In this document: positions 34,502 through 42,811 of the stretch, piece by piece
Layout: each line of letters opens with the position of its first letter
Numbering within the stretch: position 1 is the first letter of the stretch
Assembly: GCF_000422405.1 (NCBI RefSeq)
Contig: NZ_AULS01000001.1
Location: 310,001 to 374,000 of the forward strand
From: Microbacterium luticocti DSM 19459
GTDB taxonomy: Bacteria; Actinomycetota; Actinomycetes; Actinomycetales; Microbacteriaceae
Reading direction: 5' to 3'
DNA length: 64,000 nt
Notes under the pieces: generated by a model
What the model saw: only the letters and a program-made list of their open reading frames with translations
Told to the model about the DNA's origin: nothing
The model's database searches: none
Program-made: the position numbers and the translations under genes

Positions 34502-35332
34502 ATGTTGGTCCTCGATTCCGGCCGGCCGCCCGTATGGCGCACGCCCGACGTGCTGCAGTTCGGGGCGGACGGCGACATCGTCCTCGACTCCCCCACGCCG
34601 TGGCAGTTGCGTCTGGTCGACGCCCTGACCCGTGGCATCCCGGAGCCCGCCCTCGAACCGGTCGCCGTCGCACTCGGCGGCACCGAGGCGGCCGCACGCG
34701 CGCTGGCCGACCTGCTGCGGCCCGCCATGGCCGCACCGGTCGCCCCACCGCGTGCGGCGCGCGTGCAACCGGTGCGCGCCGACCTCGGCGGCGCCGCCAC
34801 TGCGCTGGCCGGCGTGCTCGCGCAGGCGGGGGTGCCGAGCGGTGCGGATGCCACAGTGGTGCTCGTGTGCGCGCACGTGCCCGACCCGCGTGTCACCGCG
34901 GCGCTGCTGCGCGACGATGTGCCGCACCTTCCGGTCGTCTTCAGCGGTGGGCAGGTCACCGTGGGCCCGCTGGTGCGCCCGGGCGTGTCCGCCTGCCTGA
35001 TGTGCGTGGCGGCGGCCCGGCGTGACGCCGACCCGTCGTGGCCGGCGATCGCCGCGCAGCTGCTCGACCGGCCGACACCCGTCGTGCCTGGAGCGCTGGC
35101 GCTGGAGGCGGGCCTGACGGCGGTGCGCCTGCTCAGCGAGCCGGACGAGGCGCGCGCCCGCGCGTCGCGCTCGGTGACGCTGAGCGCCGCGTCGATGCGC
35201 CGGGCCTCGCATCTGCATCGACCACACGCAGAGTGCGGGTGCCGATCTCCCGAACGAAGCGCGACACCGAGCGCTCACCCCGGGCACCGCCCCGCGACCA
35301 CGTCACCGACAACGTACGCGCGGCCCGCGTGA
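34502..35332 (+). CDS. Cyclodehydratase / TOMM leader-binding-like protein, orphan
   Basis: A 276-residue protein similar to the bacteriocin cyclodehydratase (ThiF/E1-like partner) domain: GPLVRPGVSACLMCVAAARRDADPSWPAIAAQL has the typical Cys-x2-Cys and DxxW pattern, and HPHAECGC closes the second metal knuckle. No YcaO enzyme, dehydrogenase or precursor peptide is nearby, so it is probably an actinobacterial housekeeping relative, not a natural-product enzyme (syntenic to M. tuberculosis Rv3196 from memory). CACAAT six bases before ATG suggests a leaderless start. About 90 bases beyond the last Cys motif overlap the convergent helicase gene (200 bases overlap in total); this tail may be unimportant. 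Confidence 0.7.
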   Translation: MLVLDSGRPPVWRTPDVLQFGADGDIVLDSPTPWQLRLVDALTRGIPEPALEPVAVALGGTEAAARALADLLRPAMAAPVAPPRAARVQPVRADLGGAATALAGVLAQAGVPSGADATVVLVCAHVPDPRVTAALLRDDVPHLPVVFSGGQVTVGPLVRPGVSACLMCVAAARRDADPSWPAIAAQLLDRPTPVVPGALALEAGLTAVRLLSEPDEARARASRSVTLSAASMRRASHLHRPHAECGCRSPERSATPSAHPGHRPATTSPTTYARPA

Positions 35333-36896
35333 CGCCGACGTACGCCAGGCGCCGCTCCTCGTCGACCTGCTCGAACGTGGTCGCGTACGAGATCGGCAGC
35401 AGGCCCTCGGCCACCCCCACCAGGTGCACGTGATCCCACTCCAGCCCCTTGGCGGCGTGCAGCGTCGCCAAGGTGACGGTGCGCATGGCCGGCTCATGCT
35501 GGTCTTTGGCACGGGCGAGCAGGTCGTCGGTGAAGGTGCGCAGCGTGGTGTGTGGCGGTGCCTCCTCGGCCAGACGCAGCAGGGCACGCCGCGCCTCCCA
35601 GCTCTCGCGCAGGGCACCTCCGGCAGGCGGCGGGTCGTCGGTCAGGCCCACCGAGCGCAGCACGTCGCGCACCGTGTCGACGAATCCGTGCTCGGTCGGT
35701 GCCACCGACGCGCCGCGCAGGGCGAGCACGGCCTGCCGCACCTCGGGCAGGTCGAAGAACCGCTTGCCGCCCAGCACCGTGGCGGGGATCTGCCGGTCCG
35801 CCAATGCGGCCAGCAGTTCGGCGGACTGTGCGTGGGCGCGGTACAGCACGGCGATGCTGCGCGGGTCGGCGCCCGCGTCGATCTGGGCCGCCACCGCCGC
35901 CGCCACGCCGCGCGCCTCGGCGGCGTCGTCCGGGTACCCGGTGACGGTGGGAACCGGCGACGCGGCCCGATCGCGGGCAGACTGCAGCCGCAGCGCGCCC
36001 GGCCGGCCGCGCATGAGCTCGTTGGCCACCTCGAGCACCGGACCGGCGCAGCGGTAGCTGGTCTCCAACCGCACCACACGCGCATCGGGGTGGCGGCGCG
36101 AGAACTCGAGCAGGAACGAGGCATCCGCCCCCGCGAACGAGTACACCGTCTGACTGACATCCCCCACCACGCACAGGTCGTGACGATCCCCCAGCCACAG
36201 CTCGAGCAGCCGGTGCTGCAGTGGCGAGACGTCCTGGAACTCGTCGACGGTGAAGTGCCGGTACTGCTCGCGCACGGCCTGCGCGACCCGCGGTTCGGCC
36301 TCGATCATGCCGGCACAGGCCAGCAGCACATCCTCGAAGTCCAGTTGCCGGCGCTCGTCCTTGAGCTTCTCATACGCGTGCTGCAGGTCGACGACGCGTT
36401 GCACGTCGAGCCGGCCGATGCCGTTCGGCCGGGCCGCGGCATAGGCCTCGACCGACCTCATCGTGACCTTGCGCCACTCGATCGCCGACGCGACGTCGCG
36501 CAGGGTCGGGGTGTCGAGGTCGAGTCCGATGCCGTCGGCGGCATGGGCGAGCAGCCGCACCTTGTTGTCGACGATCGCGGGAGCGGTGTCGCCGGCGACG
36601 GTGGGCCAGAAGAAGTTCAGCTGCGCGAGCGCCGCGGCGTGGAAGGTCCGCGCCGACACACCGGTGACCCCCAGGGCGCGCAGTCGCCCGCGCATCTGGC
36701 CGGCGGCCTTGGTGGTGAAGGTGACGGCCATCACCCGGTTCGGCGAGTACGCGCCGGTGTCGACGCCATGCGCGATGCGGTGGGTGATCACCCGGGTCTT
36801 TCCGGCACCGGCGCCGGCCAGCACGCACACCGGCCCGCGCAGTGCGGTGGCCGCCTCGCGCTGCCGTTCGTCCAGCCCGTCCAGTACGCCGCTCAC
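35133..36896 (-). CDS. UvrD2-like superfamily I DNA helicase
   Basis: A 587-residue UvrD/Rep-type 3'-5' helicase. Motifs are Walker A GAGAGKT, VTFTTKAAGQM (Ia), FTVDEFQDVSPLQ (II), VVGDVSQTVYSFAGAD (III), RLETSYRC (IV), TLHAAKGLEWDHVHLVGV (V) and AYVGVTRAARTL (VI). The family-standard end lies near residue 550; the extra C-terminal residues have no HRDC or zinc domain. The start is the GTG overlapping the nudC stop by four bases, with GGAGG four bases upstream. Position next to nudC matches UvrD2 of M. tuberculosis (Rv3198c). The gene end overlaps the convergent cyclodehydratase-like gene by 200 bases. Confidence 0.9.
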   Translation of the reverse strand: MSGVLDGLDERQREAATALRGPVCVLAGAGAGKTRVITHRIAHGVDTGAYSPNRVMAVTFTTKAAGQMRGRLRALGVTGVSARTFHAAALAQLNFFWPTVAGDTAPAIVDNKVRLLAHAADGIGLDLDTPTLRDVASAIEWRKVTMRSVEAYAAARPNGIGRLDVQRVVDLQHAYEKLKDERRQLDFEDVLLACAGMIEAEPRVAQAVREQYRHFTVDEFQDVSPLQHRLLELWLGDRHDLCVVGDVSQTVYSFAGADASFLLEFSRRHPDARVVRLETSYRCAGPVLEVANELMRGRPGALRLQSARDRAASPVPTVTGYPDDAAEARGVAAAVAAQIDAGADPRSIAVLYRAHAQSAELLAALADRQIPATVLGGKRFFDLPEVRQAVLALRGASVAPTEHGFVDTVRDVLRSVGLTDDPPPAGGALRESWEARRALLRLAEEAPPHTTLRTFTDDLLARAKDQHEPAMRTVTLATLHAAKGLEWDHVHLVGVAEGLLPISYATTFEQVDEERRLAYVGVTRAARTLSVTWSRGGARGERSVSRFVREIGTRTLRVVDADARPGASTRRSASPSATRGRAPRPAR

Positions 36897-37921
36897 CGCG
36901 CCTCCGCGTGCCATTCGGCGATGAGGCGGTGCGCGATCGACGCCGGGCCGGGCAGACGGATGCCGTCGGCGGTGCCTGCGAGCGCGCGGCCGATCTGTTC
37001 CCGGGTGAACCACCGCACGGCCGCGATCTCGTCGCCGTCGGGCCGGGCCGCAGCGTCGTCGGCCGCCCGCGCACGGAAGCCGAGCATGAGCGAGCGCGGA
37101 TACGGCCATGCCTGCGAACCGGCGTACCGCACGTCGCGCACCTGCACGCCCGATTCCTCGGCGAGCTCGCGCACCACGGCCTGCTCGGCGGACTCCCCCG
37201 CCTCGACGAACCCGGCGAAGCACGAGTATCGGTCGGGCCCCCACAGCGTGTTCGAGCCCAGCAGCAGCAGGTCGGGATCGGTGGCGCTTTCGACCGCGAC
37301 GATCACGGCGGGGTCGGTGCGCGGAAAATGCTCGCGGCCGCACCCGTCGCACACCCTCGCCCAGCCCGCCTGCACAACGCGGGTGCGCGACCCGCAGGCA
37401 GGGCAGAACGGTGCCTCGCGCAGCCATCGGCCGAGCGAAACCGCGGTGACCAGTGTCGCCGCCTCGGTCGCGTCCAGCAGGCCGCCGACCTCACGCAGCG
37501 CAGCCCATTCCCCGGCGCCCGCGTCGACGTCGGGGTCGGCGGGTGCGCCCACACCGCCATCCGCGTCGGCATCCGCGGGGCCGCCCGCCTCTGCGTCGAA
37601 CACCGCCGCCAGGATCGCGGCACCGTCGTCGCCGCGGCCGAGGAAGGCCCAGTCCGCGCCGCCGGGCACCTGCGCGGTGCGCCACCAGTGCAGGTGCGCG
37701 TGACCGGTGCCCTCCCCCCGGCGCACCAGCGCGCGGTCGCCGCGCACGACGAGCACCCGGGTCCGCCCGTCGGCGCGCAAGCGGGTCAGCAGGGCGGGAT
37801 CGGCGCGCTCGGCCGCGTGGGGATCGAAGCCGGCGTGGGCCGTGACGCCCGGCGCCGAAGACCCGGCGATCCGAGCGGGGCGGGGTGCGACGGCATCGCC
37901 GCTCGCGCCGAGTGGCGTCAT
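36893..37921 (-). CDS. nudC: NAD(H) diphosphatase, Nudix family (NudC)
   Basis: A 342-residue enzyme that splits NAD+/NADH (and can remove NAD caps from RNA). The zinc ribbon FCPACGSRT...CDGCGREHFPRTDPAVI lies near residues 170-205. The Nudix box is GFVEAGESAEQAVVRELAEESGV, and the NudC hallmark appears as SQAWPYPRSLM (usually SQPWPFPxS). The N-terminal roughly 150 residues are divergent and include an Ala/Asp/Gly-rich stretch (about 112-135). The start ATG has GGAGG at the right distance. Four-base overlap with the UvrD2-like gene suggests cotranscription. Confidence 0.93.
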   Translation of the reverse strand: MTPLGASGDAVAPRPARIAGSSAPGVTAHAGFDPHAAERADPALLTRLRADGRTRVLVVRGDRALVRRGEGTGHAHLHWWRTAQVPGGADWAFLGRGDDGAAILAAVFDAEAGGPADADADGGVGAPADPDVDAGAGEWAALREVGGLLDATEAATLVTAVSLGRWLREAPFCPACGSRTRVVQAGWARVCDGCGREHFPRTDPAVIVAVESATDPDLLLLGSNTLWGPDRYSCFAGFVEAGESAEQAVVRELAEESGVQVRDVRYAGSQAWPYPRSLMLGFRARAADDAAARPDGDEIAAVRWFTREQIGRALAGTADGIRLPGPASIAHRLIAEWHAEAR

Positions 37922-37984
37922 CGATACCTCCGTCCAGGGCGTGGCGACCGGTCCGACCGCCGGGCCAGACCTACCCTGGGGGGC

Positions 37985-39310
37985 ATGGCACGCTCACCTC
38001 TCACTCTAGCGGCGACGGTGACATCGGCTCTCGAGCAGGTCTCGGTCGTGGGCGTCGCCGCGCTCACCGAGCACGGCGCGGGGCGTTACGACGCCGCGGT
38101 CGTCGACCTCGCGGACGGCCGTCGGGTCGTCGTCCGGGTCGCCACCGATGACGACGCCGCGGCCGAACTGACCGCCGAGGACCGGGCGCTGCACGCCCTG
38201 ACCTCGGGGGTGCGTGCCCAACTGCCGTTCCGGGCACCGACGCCGCTGGGCACGGCCGTGCTGGAGGGGCGTCCCGCCCTGATCACCGATCATCTCGCGG
38301 GCTACCGGGTGGATGCCGTGCACGTGCCGGCCGGACGCGGCGCGGCCTGGTCGCTCGGGGCGGCGCTGGCGGCCGTACACGCGCTTCCGGAGTCCGTCGC
38401 GCGCAACGCCGGCCTGCCGGTGCGTGACGCCGAGCAGGTGCGCGCCGAGGTCTCGCGCCTGCTCGACCGGGTCACCTCGACCCATCACGGCGTACCGGTG
38501 TCGCTGCTGTCGCGTTGGAGTCGTGCCTTGGCCGCCGACCGGCTGTGGCGGTTCGAGACGGCCGTGACCTGCGGCGGGACCGGCGCCGACGCCTTCCTGC
38601 TCGAGGACGTCGAGGGCGTACCCACGGTGACCGGCCTGTTGGCCTGGTCGGGGCTGGGCGTGGGCGACCCGGCGGCCGATCTGCACTGGTTGTCGTCGGC
38701 ACCGGATGCCGCGGACGACGTCTTCGCGGCATACCTGGGTTCGTCGGCCCGCACGCCGGACGACGCCGTGCGCACCCGCGCCCGCCTGTACGCCGAACTG
38801 GAGTTCGCGCAGTGGCTGGTGCACGGACACGACAGCGGTCGGGACGACATCGTCGACGACGCGGTCGGACTGCTCACCGCCCTGGCCGAGACGGTCATCG
38901 ACGACGACCTTCTCGCCGAGGACGGTGGGGACGTGGACGATGCGATCGCGTTGCTCGCGCAGACCCCCGCCACCGCGGTCGGCGCCGTTGACACGTCGCT
39001 TCAGACGGATGCCTACGACGCCGAGGACACCGCGTTCGCGGCAGACGACCTGTCCGCGGTCTCGGCCGCGTCGACGTCCGCCGACCCGCTCGTGGGCCGG
39101 GTGTCATCCCCGGACGCCCCGCCCGCCGACGCGCCGTCGGCCGATGCCTTCTCGGGCCATGCCCCGACAGGCGGCGCCGGCTCGGGCGAGGACGGCGAGG
39201 CGACCGCGCCGATCGAGGGCGTCGACTGGGTCGGCTCCGGCACCGCCGACGCCGAAGAGGCCGACCGTGCCTCGCAGGCGGCGCTGCGCCGCTGGGCCGC
39301 GTCGTCCTGA
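37985..39310 (+). CDS. Aminoglycoside-phosphotransferase-like kinase-fold protein
   Basis: A 441-residue protein. About residues 30-310 resemble the aminoglycoside/macrolide phosphotransferase fold: an N-lobe (VVVRVATDDDAAAELTAEDRALHAL) and a C-lobe with GAALAAVHALP and a GDPAADLHWL segment. The usual catalytic HGDLxxxN motif is not evident, so activity is doubtful. The last roughly 120 residues are acidic, Asp/Ser/Ala-rich and unrelated. TACCCT seven bases before ATG indicates a leaderless mRNA. It is divergent from nudC. The substrate is unknown and there is no evidence that it confers drug resistance. Confidence 0.75.
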   Translation: MARSPLTLAATVTSALEQVSVVGVAALTEHGAGRYDAAVVDLADGRRVVVRVATDDDAAAELTAEDRALHALTSGVRAQLPFRAPTPLGTAVLEGRPALITDHLAGYRVDAVHVPAGRGAAWSLGAALAAVHALPESVARNAGLPVRDAEQVRAEVSRLLDRVTSTHHGVPVSLLSRWSRALAADRLWRFETAVTCGGTGADAFLLEDVEGVPTVTGLLAWSGLGVGDPAADLHWLSSAPDAADDVFAAYLGSSARTPDDAVRTRARLYAELEFAQWLVHGHDSGRDDIVDDAVGLLTALAETVIDDDLLAEDGGDVDDAIALLAQTPATAVGAVDTSLQTDAYDAEDTAFAADDLSAVSAASTSADPLVGRVSSPDAPPADAPSADAFSGHAPTGGAGSGEDGEATAPIEGVDWVGSGTADAEEADRASQAALRRWAASS

Positions 39311-39349
39311 CACCCCTCCGGCCGACGGTATCCCCCGACCGTCCCTCCT

Positions 39350-39410
39350 CCGGCACCCCGACGACTGTCGCGCATCCGGCACTCCGACGACCGCTTCCGG
39401 CACCCCGAGC
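39350..39410. repeat. Short tandem repeats between the phosphotransferase-like gene and adnB
   Basis: CCGGCACCCCGACGAC-type words at 39350, 39376 and 39397, spaced 26 and 21 bases, between two convergent genes. The 180-base gap holds no gene. Origin may be slippage; function is unknown. Confidence 0.55.
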
Positions 39411-39490
39411 GCCTTCCGGCGGCTGAACCCGGCCCTACGGCCGGCCTCGGGCCGCCGATCCTGGCACAGAGCGCACACGCCCGGACACCA

Positions 39491-42400
39491 TCACCCCCGC
39501 AGCACGAGGTCGTGCGCCACGTAGTAGAGCGTGACGTCGATCTGCTCGAGGGGAACACCGTGTTTGCGGTGGTAGGCCTGACGATACAGCTCGAGCTGCA
39601 GCATCCTCGCTTTCCGGGATGCCTCGTCCCGAGGCGGCGCGCCCGTCTTCCAGTCGACGATCTCGATACGGTCGCCGCGCCGGTACACGGCGTCGAGCTT
39701 GCAGATGGCGAGGTGGTCACGGTCGTCCAGGCCGTGGAAGCGGAAGTCGATCTCGGTTTCGACCGCGATGGGTCGCAGGTCCGCCCATTCCGACCGCTCG
39801 AAGGCGTCCTTCCAGGCGCGCAGGGCCTGCTCATCGCCCGGCGACGGCACCCCGGTCTCGTCGTCGGACTCCCACAGCGCGTCGTCCAGCGACCCGGCGG
39901 TGCCCACCAGGCCCGAGCGGCGCTCGACCCAGGCGTGGAACAGGGTTCCCAGCCGGGTCTGCCGGTACGGTCGCTCCGGCAACGGGCGGGCCAGCGCCGC
40001 CACGGTGCCCTCGTAGTCGGCCACGAAGTCCTTGTACCGCGAGGCGGGGATGCGCACGGGCGCGCCGCCGAGAGCCGGCGCGGCGCGCAGCTCGCGTTCG
40101 GCCAGAAGAAGCGCCAGGTCGTCGTCGGGGCGCACCCGTTTTGCGGCCAGCGCGGCGCGGACGATGTCGGCGGCCTGCTCGACCCGCGCGCGACGGGCGC
40201 CGAGCGGGTCCATCGGCCAGTGCAGCAGGCGCCGCTCGCCGAGGTACGGGTTCTCTCCCGGATCCGCCTGCGCGAGCTCGATGTGCAGGGCGTCGGCGAT
40301 CTCGTGCAGGAACCGACTGTGCGCCCGGGGTCGGGTCGTGCCCGCCCACGGCGACGCGGTCAGCAGCAGGTGGTCGCGGGCACGGGTGACCGCGACGTAG
40401 GCCAGCCGCCGGTCCTCGCGCACCTGCCGCTCCCGGTGTGCGTGCACGAAGTCGTCTAGGGCGCGTTTGAGCTGCTGCTGGGTCTGCGCCTGCTGCCACG
40501 CGAACTCGGGCAGCCACGCGGCGTCGCCGCGGAACCGGTACGGCAGCACCCCGAATCCGAGCCATCCCTTGGTGTCTTTGGCGGCGGTGGGCAGCTCGTC
40601 CTCGACCATGCGCACCACGGCGACGGCATCCCATTCCAGCCCCTTGGACCCGTGGATGGTCAGCAGCTGCACCACGTCGTCCTCGGGCGGCTCGGTGCGC
40701 GGTGCGAACTCGTCGAGCTGTTCGGCGTGGTCGAGCCAGGCCAGCAGGCTCGGCAGCGACCCGCTCTCGTCGGCGGCGAGGAAGGTGTGCACCTCGTCGA
40801 CGAACGCGCGCAGCTGGGCCGAGGCGATGCGTGCCGGCCCGCGTGTCTCGTTGGCGGCCAGCTCGACGTCCAGGCGCAGCTCGAGCTCGATCAGCCGCAC
40901 GAGCTCGGCGATGGGCAGACCCGCCGAGCGCCGCAGTCCGGCGAACACGGTGGCGGCCTCGCGCAGTCGTTCCCGGCCGACCGGGGTGAAGCCGGCCAGC
41001 CAGCCGTGGTCGTCGTCGAAGCGGATCAGCGCGTCGAGGGCGTCGACGATCGAACCGGACTCGTCGCCCGCCGACGTGCGGATGCGTTCGGCGATCTCGG
41101 GTTCGAGCCGTTGCAGGGCGGCGTCGTGGCGGGAGAGGCGCCGTGCGAGGTCGGCGAGGGCGCGCAGGTCGGGCAGCCCGATGCGCCACCGCGGCCCCGC
41201 CAGCAGGCGGATGAGCGCCGAGCCCGCTCGCGGGTCGCTGATGACCCGCAGGGCGCTGACCACGTCGACCACCTCGGGGGTGGACAGCAGTCCGCCCAGC
41301 CCCAGGATGCGGTGCGGGATGCCCCGCGCGGCGAGGGCGTCACCGAACCGCACCATGTGCTTCTTGCTGCGGAACAGGACCGCCCCGGTCGTCGTCCGAC
41401 CCGCCTGGGCACGCTCAGCCCGCACGCGGGCGAACCATTCCGCGACGCGGTCGGCTTCGGCATCCAGATCGTCTTCGACCGCGATGCACACCTCGCCGTC
41501 CGCCGCCGATGGGCGCGGTCGCAGCCGGCCGACAGGCACGGCGGCGGACGTCGCCAGCGGGGCGAGCACGGCGGATGCCGCGTCCAGCACGCGCGAACTG
41601 TTGCGCCAACTGGTCATCAGCGCGAACGTGCCGCACGGCCGGTCGCGACTGAACGCCGCGGCGAACCCGCCCAGGTTTCCGGCGCTCGCGCCGCGCCAAC
41701 CGTAGATGGCCTGGTGCGGGTCGCCGACGGCCATCACGGCCCCGTCGGCGAACAGCGTCGCCAGCAGCTCGGTCTGCACCACAGAGGTGTCCTGGTACTC
41801 GTCCAACAGCACGACCCGGTATCGGTCGCGGATCTCCGCGGCCACCGCGGGGTGCTCGCGGACGATGCGGCGGGCGCCGGCGACCTGATCCGAGAAATCG
41901 AGCACGCCCAGCCGGCGTTTGTGCGCGTCGTAGTCGCGCGCCAGGTCGGCGAGCACCTCGAGGGCGTCGACGCAGGCGACCGCATCCCGCACCTCTTTGT
42001 ACACGCTGGTGCGGGCGTTCTCACTGGGCAGCGTGAGGACGGTGCGCAGCCGTGCCGGGAACGCCGCCAGCTGGTCGAGGTCGACGACGTTGTCGACCCG
42101 GTCGCGGGCGATGCGCAGGGCGGCGTCGATGATCGTGCGGGTCGAACGGTCGAGGTGCTCGAGCCGCTCGTCGTCGCTGCCGAGCACGACGCGGCGCATG
42201 AGCAGCCACGCGGCCGATTCGCTGAGCACCACCGCCTCGGGATCGCGCCCGATGCGTACGGCGTGTTCGCGGACGATGCCGTCGGCGAAGCTGTTGTAGG
42301 TGGCCACGGTCGGCCGGTGCAGCAGCGCGTCGGTGTCGGCGGGCACCGGCTGCGCGCCCACCCCGGCAGCCAGCCGGTCGAGGGCGTCGTGCCGCTCCCG

Positions 42401-42811
42401 GTCGCCGGCGCCACGACGCTCCATCTGCCCGAACACGTCGAGCGCTCCCGAGGCGTGCAGATCCGGCAGGTGGGCCAGCAGGCCACGGCGTTCGAACTCG
42501 GCCAGGCGCGCCAGACGCCGTTGGATGCGTTCGGCGAGCTCACCGGCGGCCTTGCGGGTGAACGTGAGACCGAGGATCTCGTCGCGGCGCACCAGGGAGT
42601 TGGCGACCAGCCACACCACCCGCGCGGCCATGGTCTCGGTCTTGCCGCTACCGGCCCCGGCGACCACGAGGGCCGGTTGCAGCGGCGAGGCGATGACGGC
42701 GGCCTGCTCGTCGGTGGGCGGGAACTGGCCGAGCGCGGCGGCGATCACCTGCGGGCTGAGCTCCCCGGCGCCCGGCGTGGTCCGCGCACGTGCGGTGGTG
42801 GCATCCGTCAT
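39491..42811 (-). CDS. adnB: AdnB-like helicase-nuclease
   Basis: A 1106-residue protein with an N-terminal UvrD-like motor and a C-terminal RecB-family nuclease. It works in resection of DNA double-strand breaks as a heterodimer with AdnA. Motifs are Walker A VAGAGSGKTETM, LGLTFTRKAAGELAERI, VLLDEYQDTSVVQ, AVGDPHQAIYGWRGAS, LTIHGSKGLEWDAVAVVRM and YVAVTRARDHLL. The nuclease region contains TRLGTLFHAWVE, IAVETEIDF and IEIVDWKTGAPP (Asp and Lys of the RecB motif). Four-base overlap with adnA upstream. The helicase type, two-gene order and sizes (1053 and 1106 aa) fit the mycobacterial pair Rv3202c/Rv3201c, recalled from memory. Confidence 0.88.
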   Translation of the reverse strand: MTDATTARARTTPGAGELSPQVIAAALGQFPPTDEQAAVIASPLQPALVVAGAGSGKTETMAARVVWLVANSLVRRDEILGLTFTRKAAGELAERIQRRLARLAEFERRGLLAHLPDLHASGALDVFGQMERRGAGDRERHDALDRLAAGVGAQPVPADTDALLHRPTVATYNSFADGIVREHAVRIGRDPEAVVLSESAAWLLMRRVVLGSDDERLEHLDRSTRTIIDAALRIARDRVDNVVDLDQLAAFPARLRTVLTLPSENARTSVYKEVRDAVACVDALEVLADLARDYDAHKRRLGVLDFSDQVAGARRIVREHPAVAAEIRDRYRVVLLDEYQDTSVVQTELLATLFADGAVMAVGDPHQAIYGWRGASAGNLGGFAAAFSRDRPCGTFALMTSWRNSSRVLDAASAVLAPLATSAAVPVGRLRPRPSAADGEVCIAVEDDLDAEADRVAEWFARVRAERAQAGRTTTGAVLFRSKKHMVRFGDALAARGIPHRILGLGGLLSTPEVVDVVSALRVISDPRAGSALIRLLAGPRWRIGLPDLRALADLARRLSRHDAALQRLEPEIAERIRTSAGDESGSIVDALDALIRFDDDHGWLAGFTPVGRERLREAATVFAGLRRSAGLPIAELVRLIELELRLDVELAANETRGPARIASAQLRAFVDEVHTFLAADESGSLPSLLAWLDHAEQLDEFAPRTEPPEDDVVQLLTIHGSKGLEWDAVAVVRMVEDELPTAAKDTKGWLGFGVLPYRFRGDAAWLPEFAWQQAQTQQQLKRALDDFVHAHRERQVREDRRLAYVAVTRARDHLLLTASPWAGTTRPRAHSRFLHEIADALHIELAQADPGENPYLGERRLLHWPMDPLGARRARVEQAADIVRAALAAKRVRPDDDLALLLAERELRAAPALGGAPVRIPASRYKDFVADYEGTVAALARPLPERPYRQTRLGTLFHAWVERRSGLVGTAGSLDDALWESDDETGVPSPGDEQALRAWKDAFERSEWADLRPIAVETEIDFRFHGLDDRDHLAICKLDAVYRRGDRIEIVDWKTGAPPRDEASRKARMLQLELYRQAYHRKHGVPLEQIDVTLYYVAHDLVLRG

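Noticed and set aside
34502..35332. Natural product (TOMM) biosynthesis cluster
   Set aside because: No YcaO, dehydrogenase, precursor peptide or exporter nearby.
37985..39310. Antibiotic-resistance gene (aminoglycoside or macrolide phosphotransferase)
   Set aside because: The fold is suggested by similarity only; the catalytic HGDLxxxN motif is not evident and the position is in the core genome.
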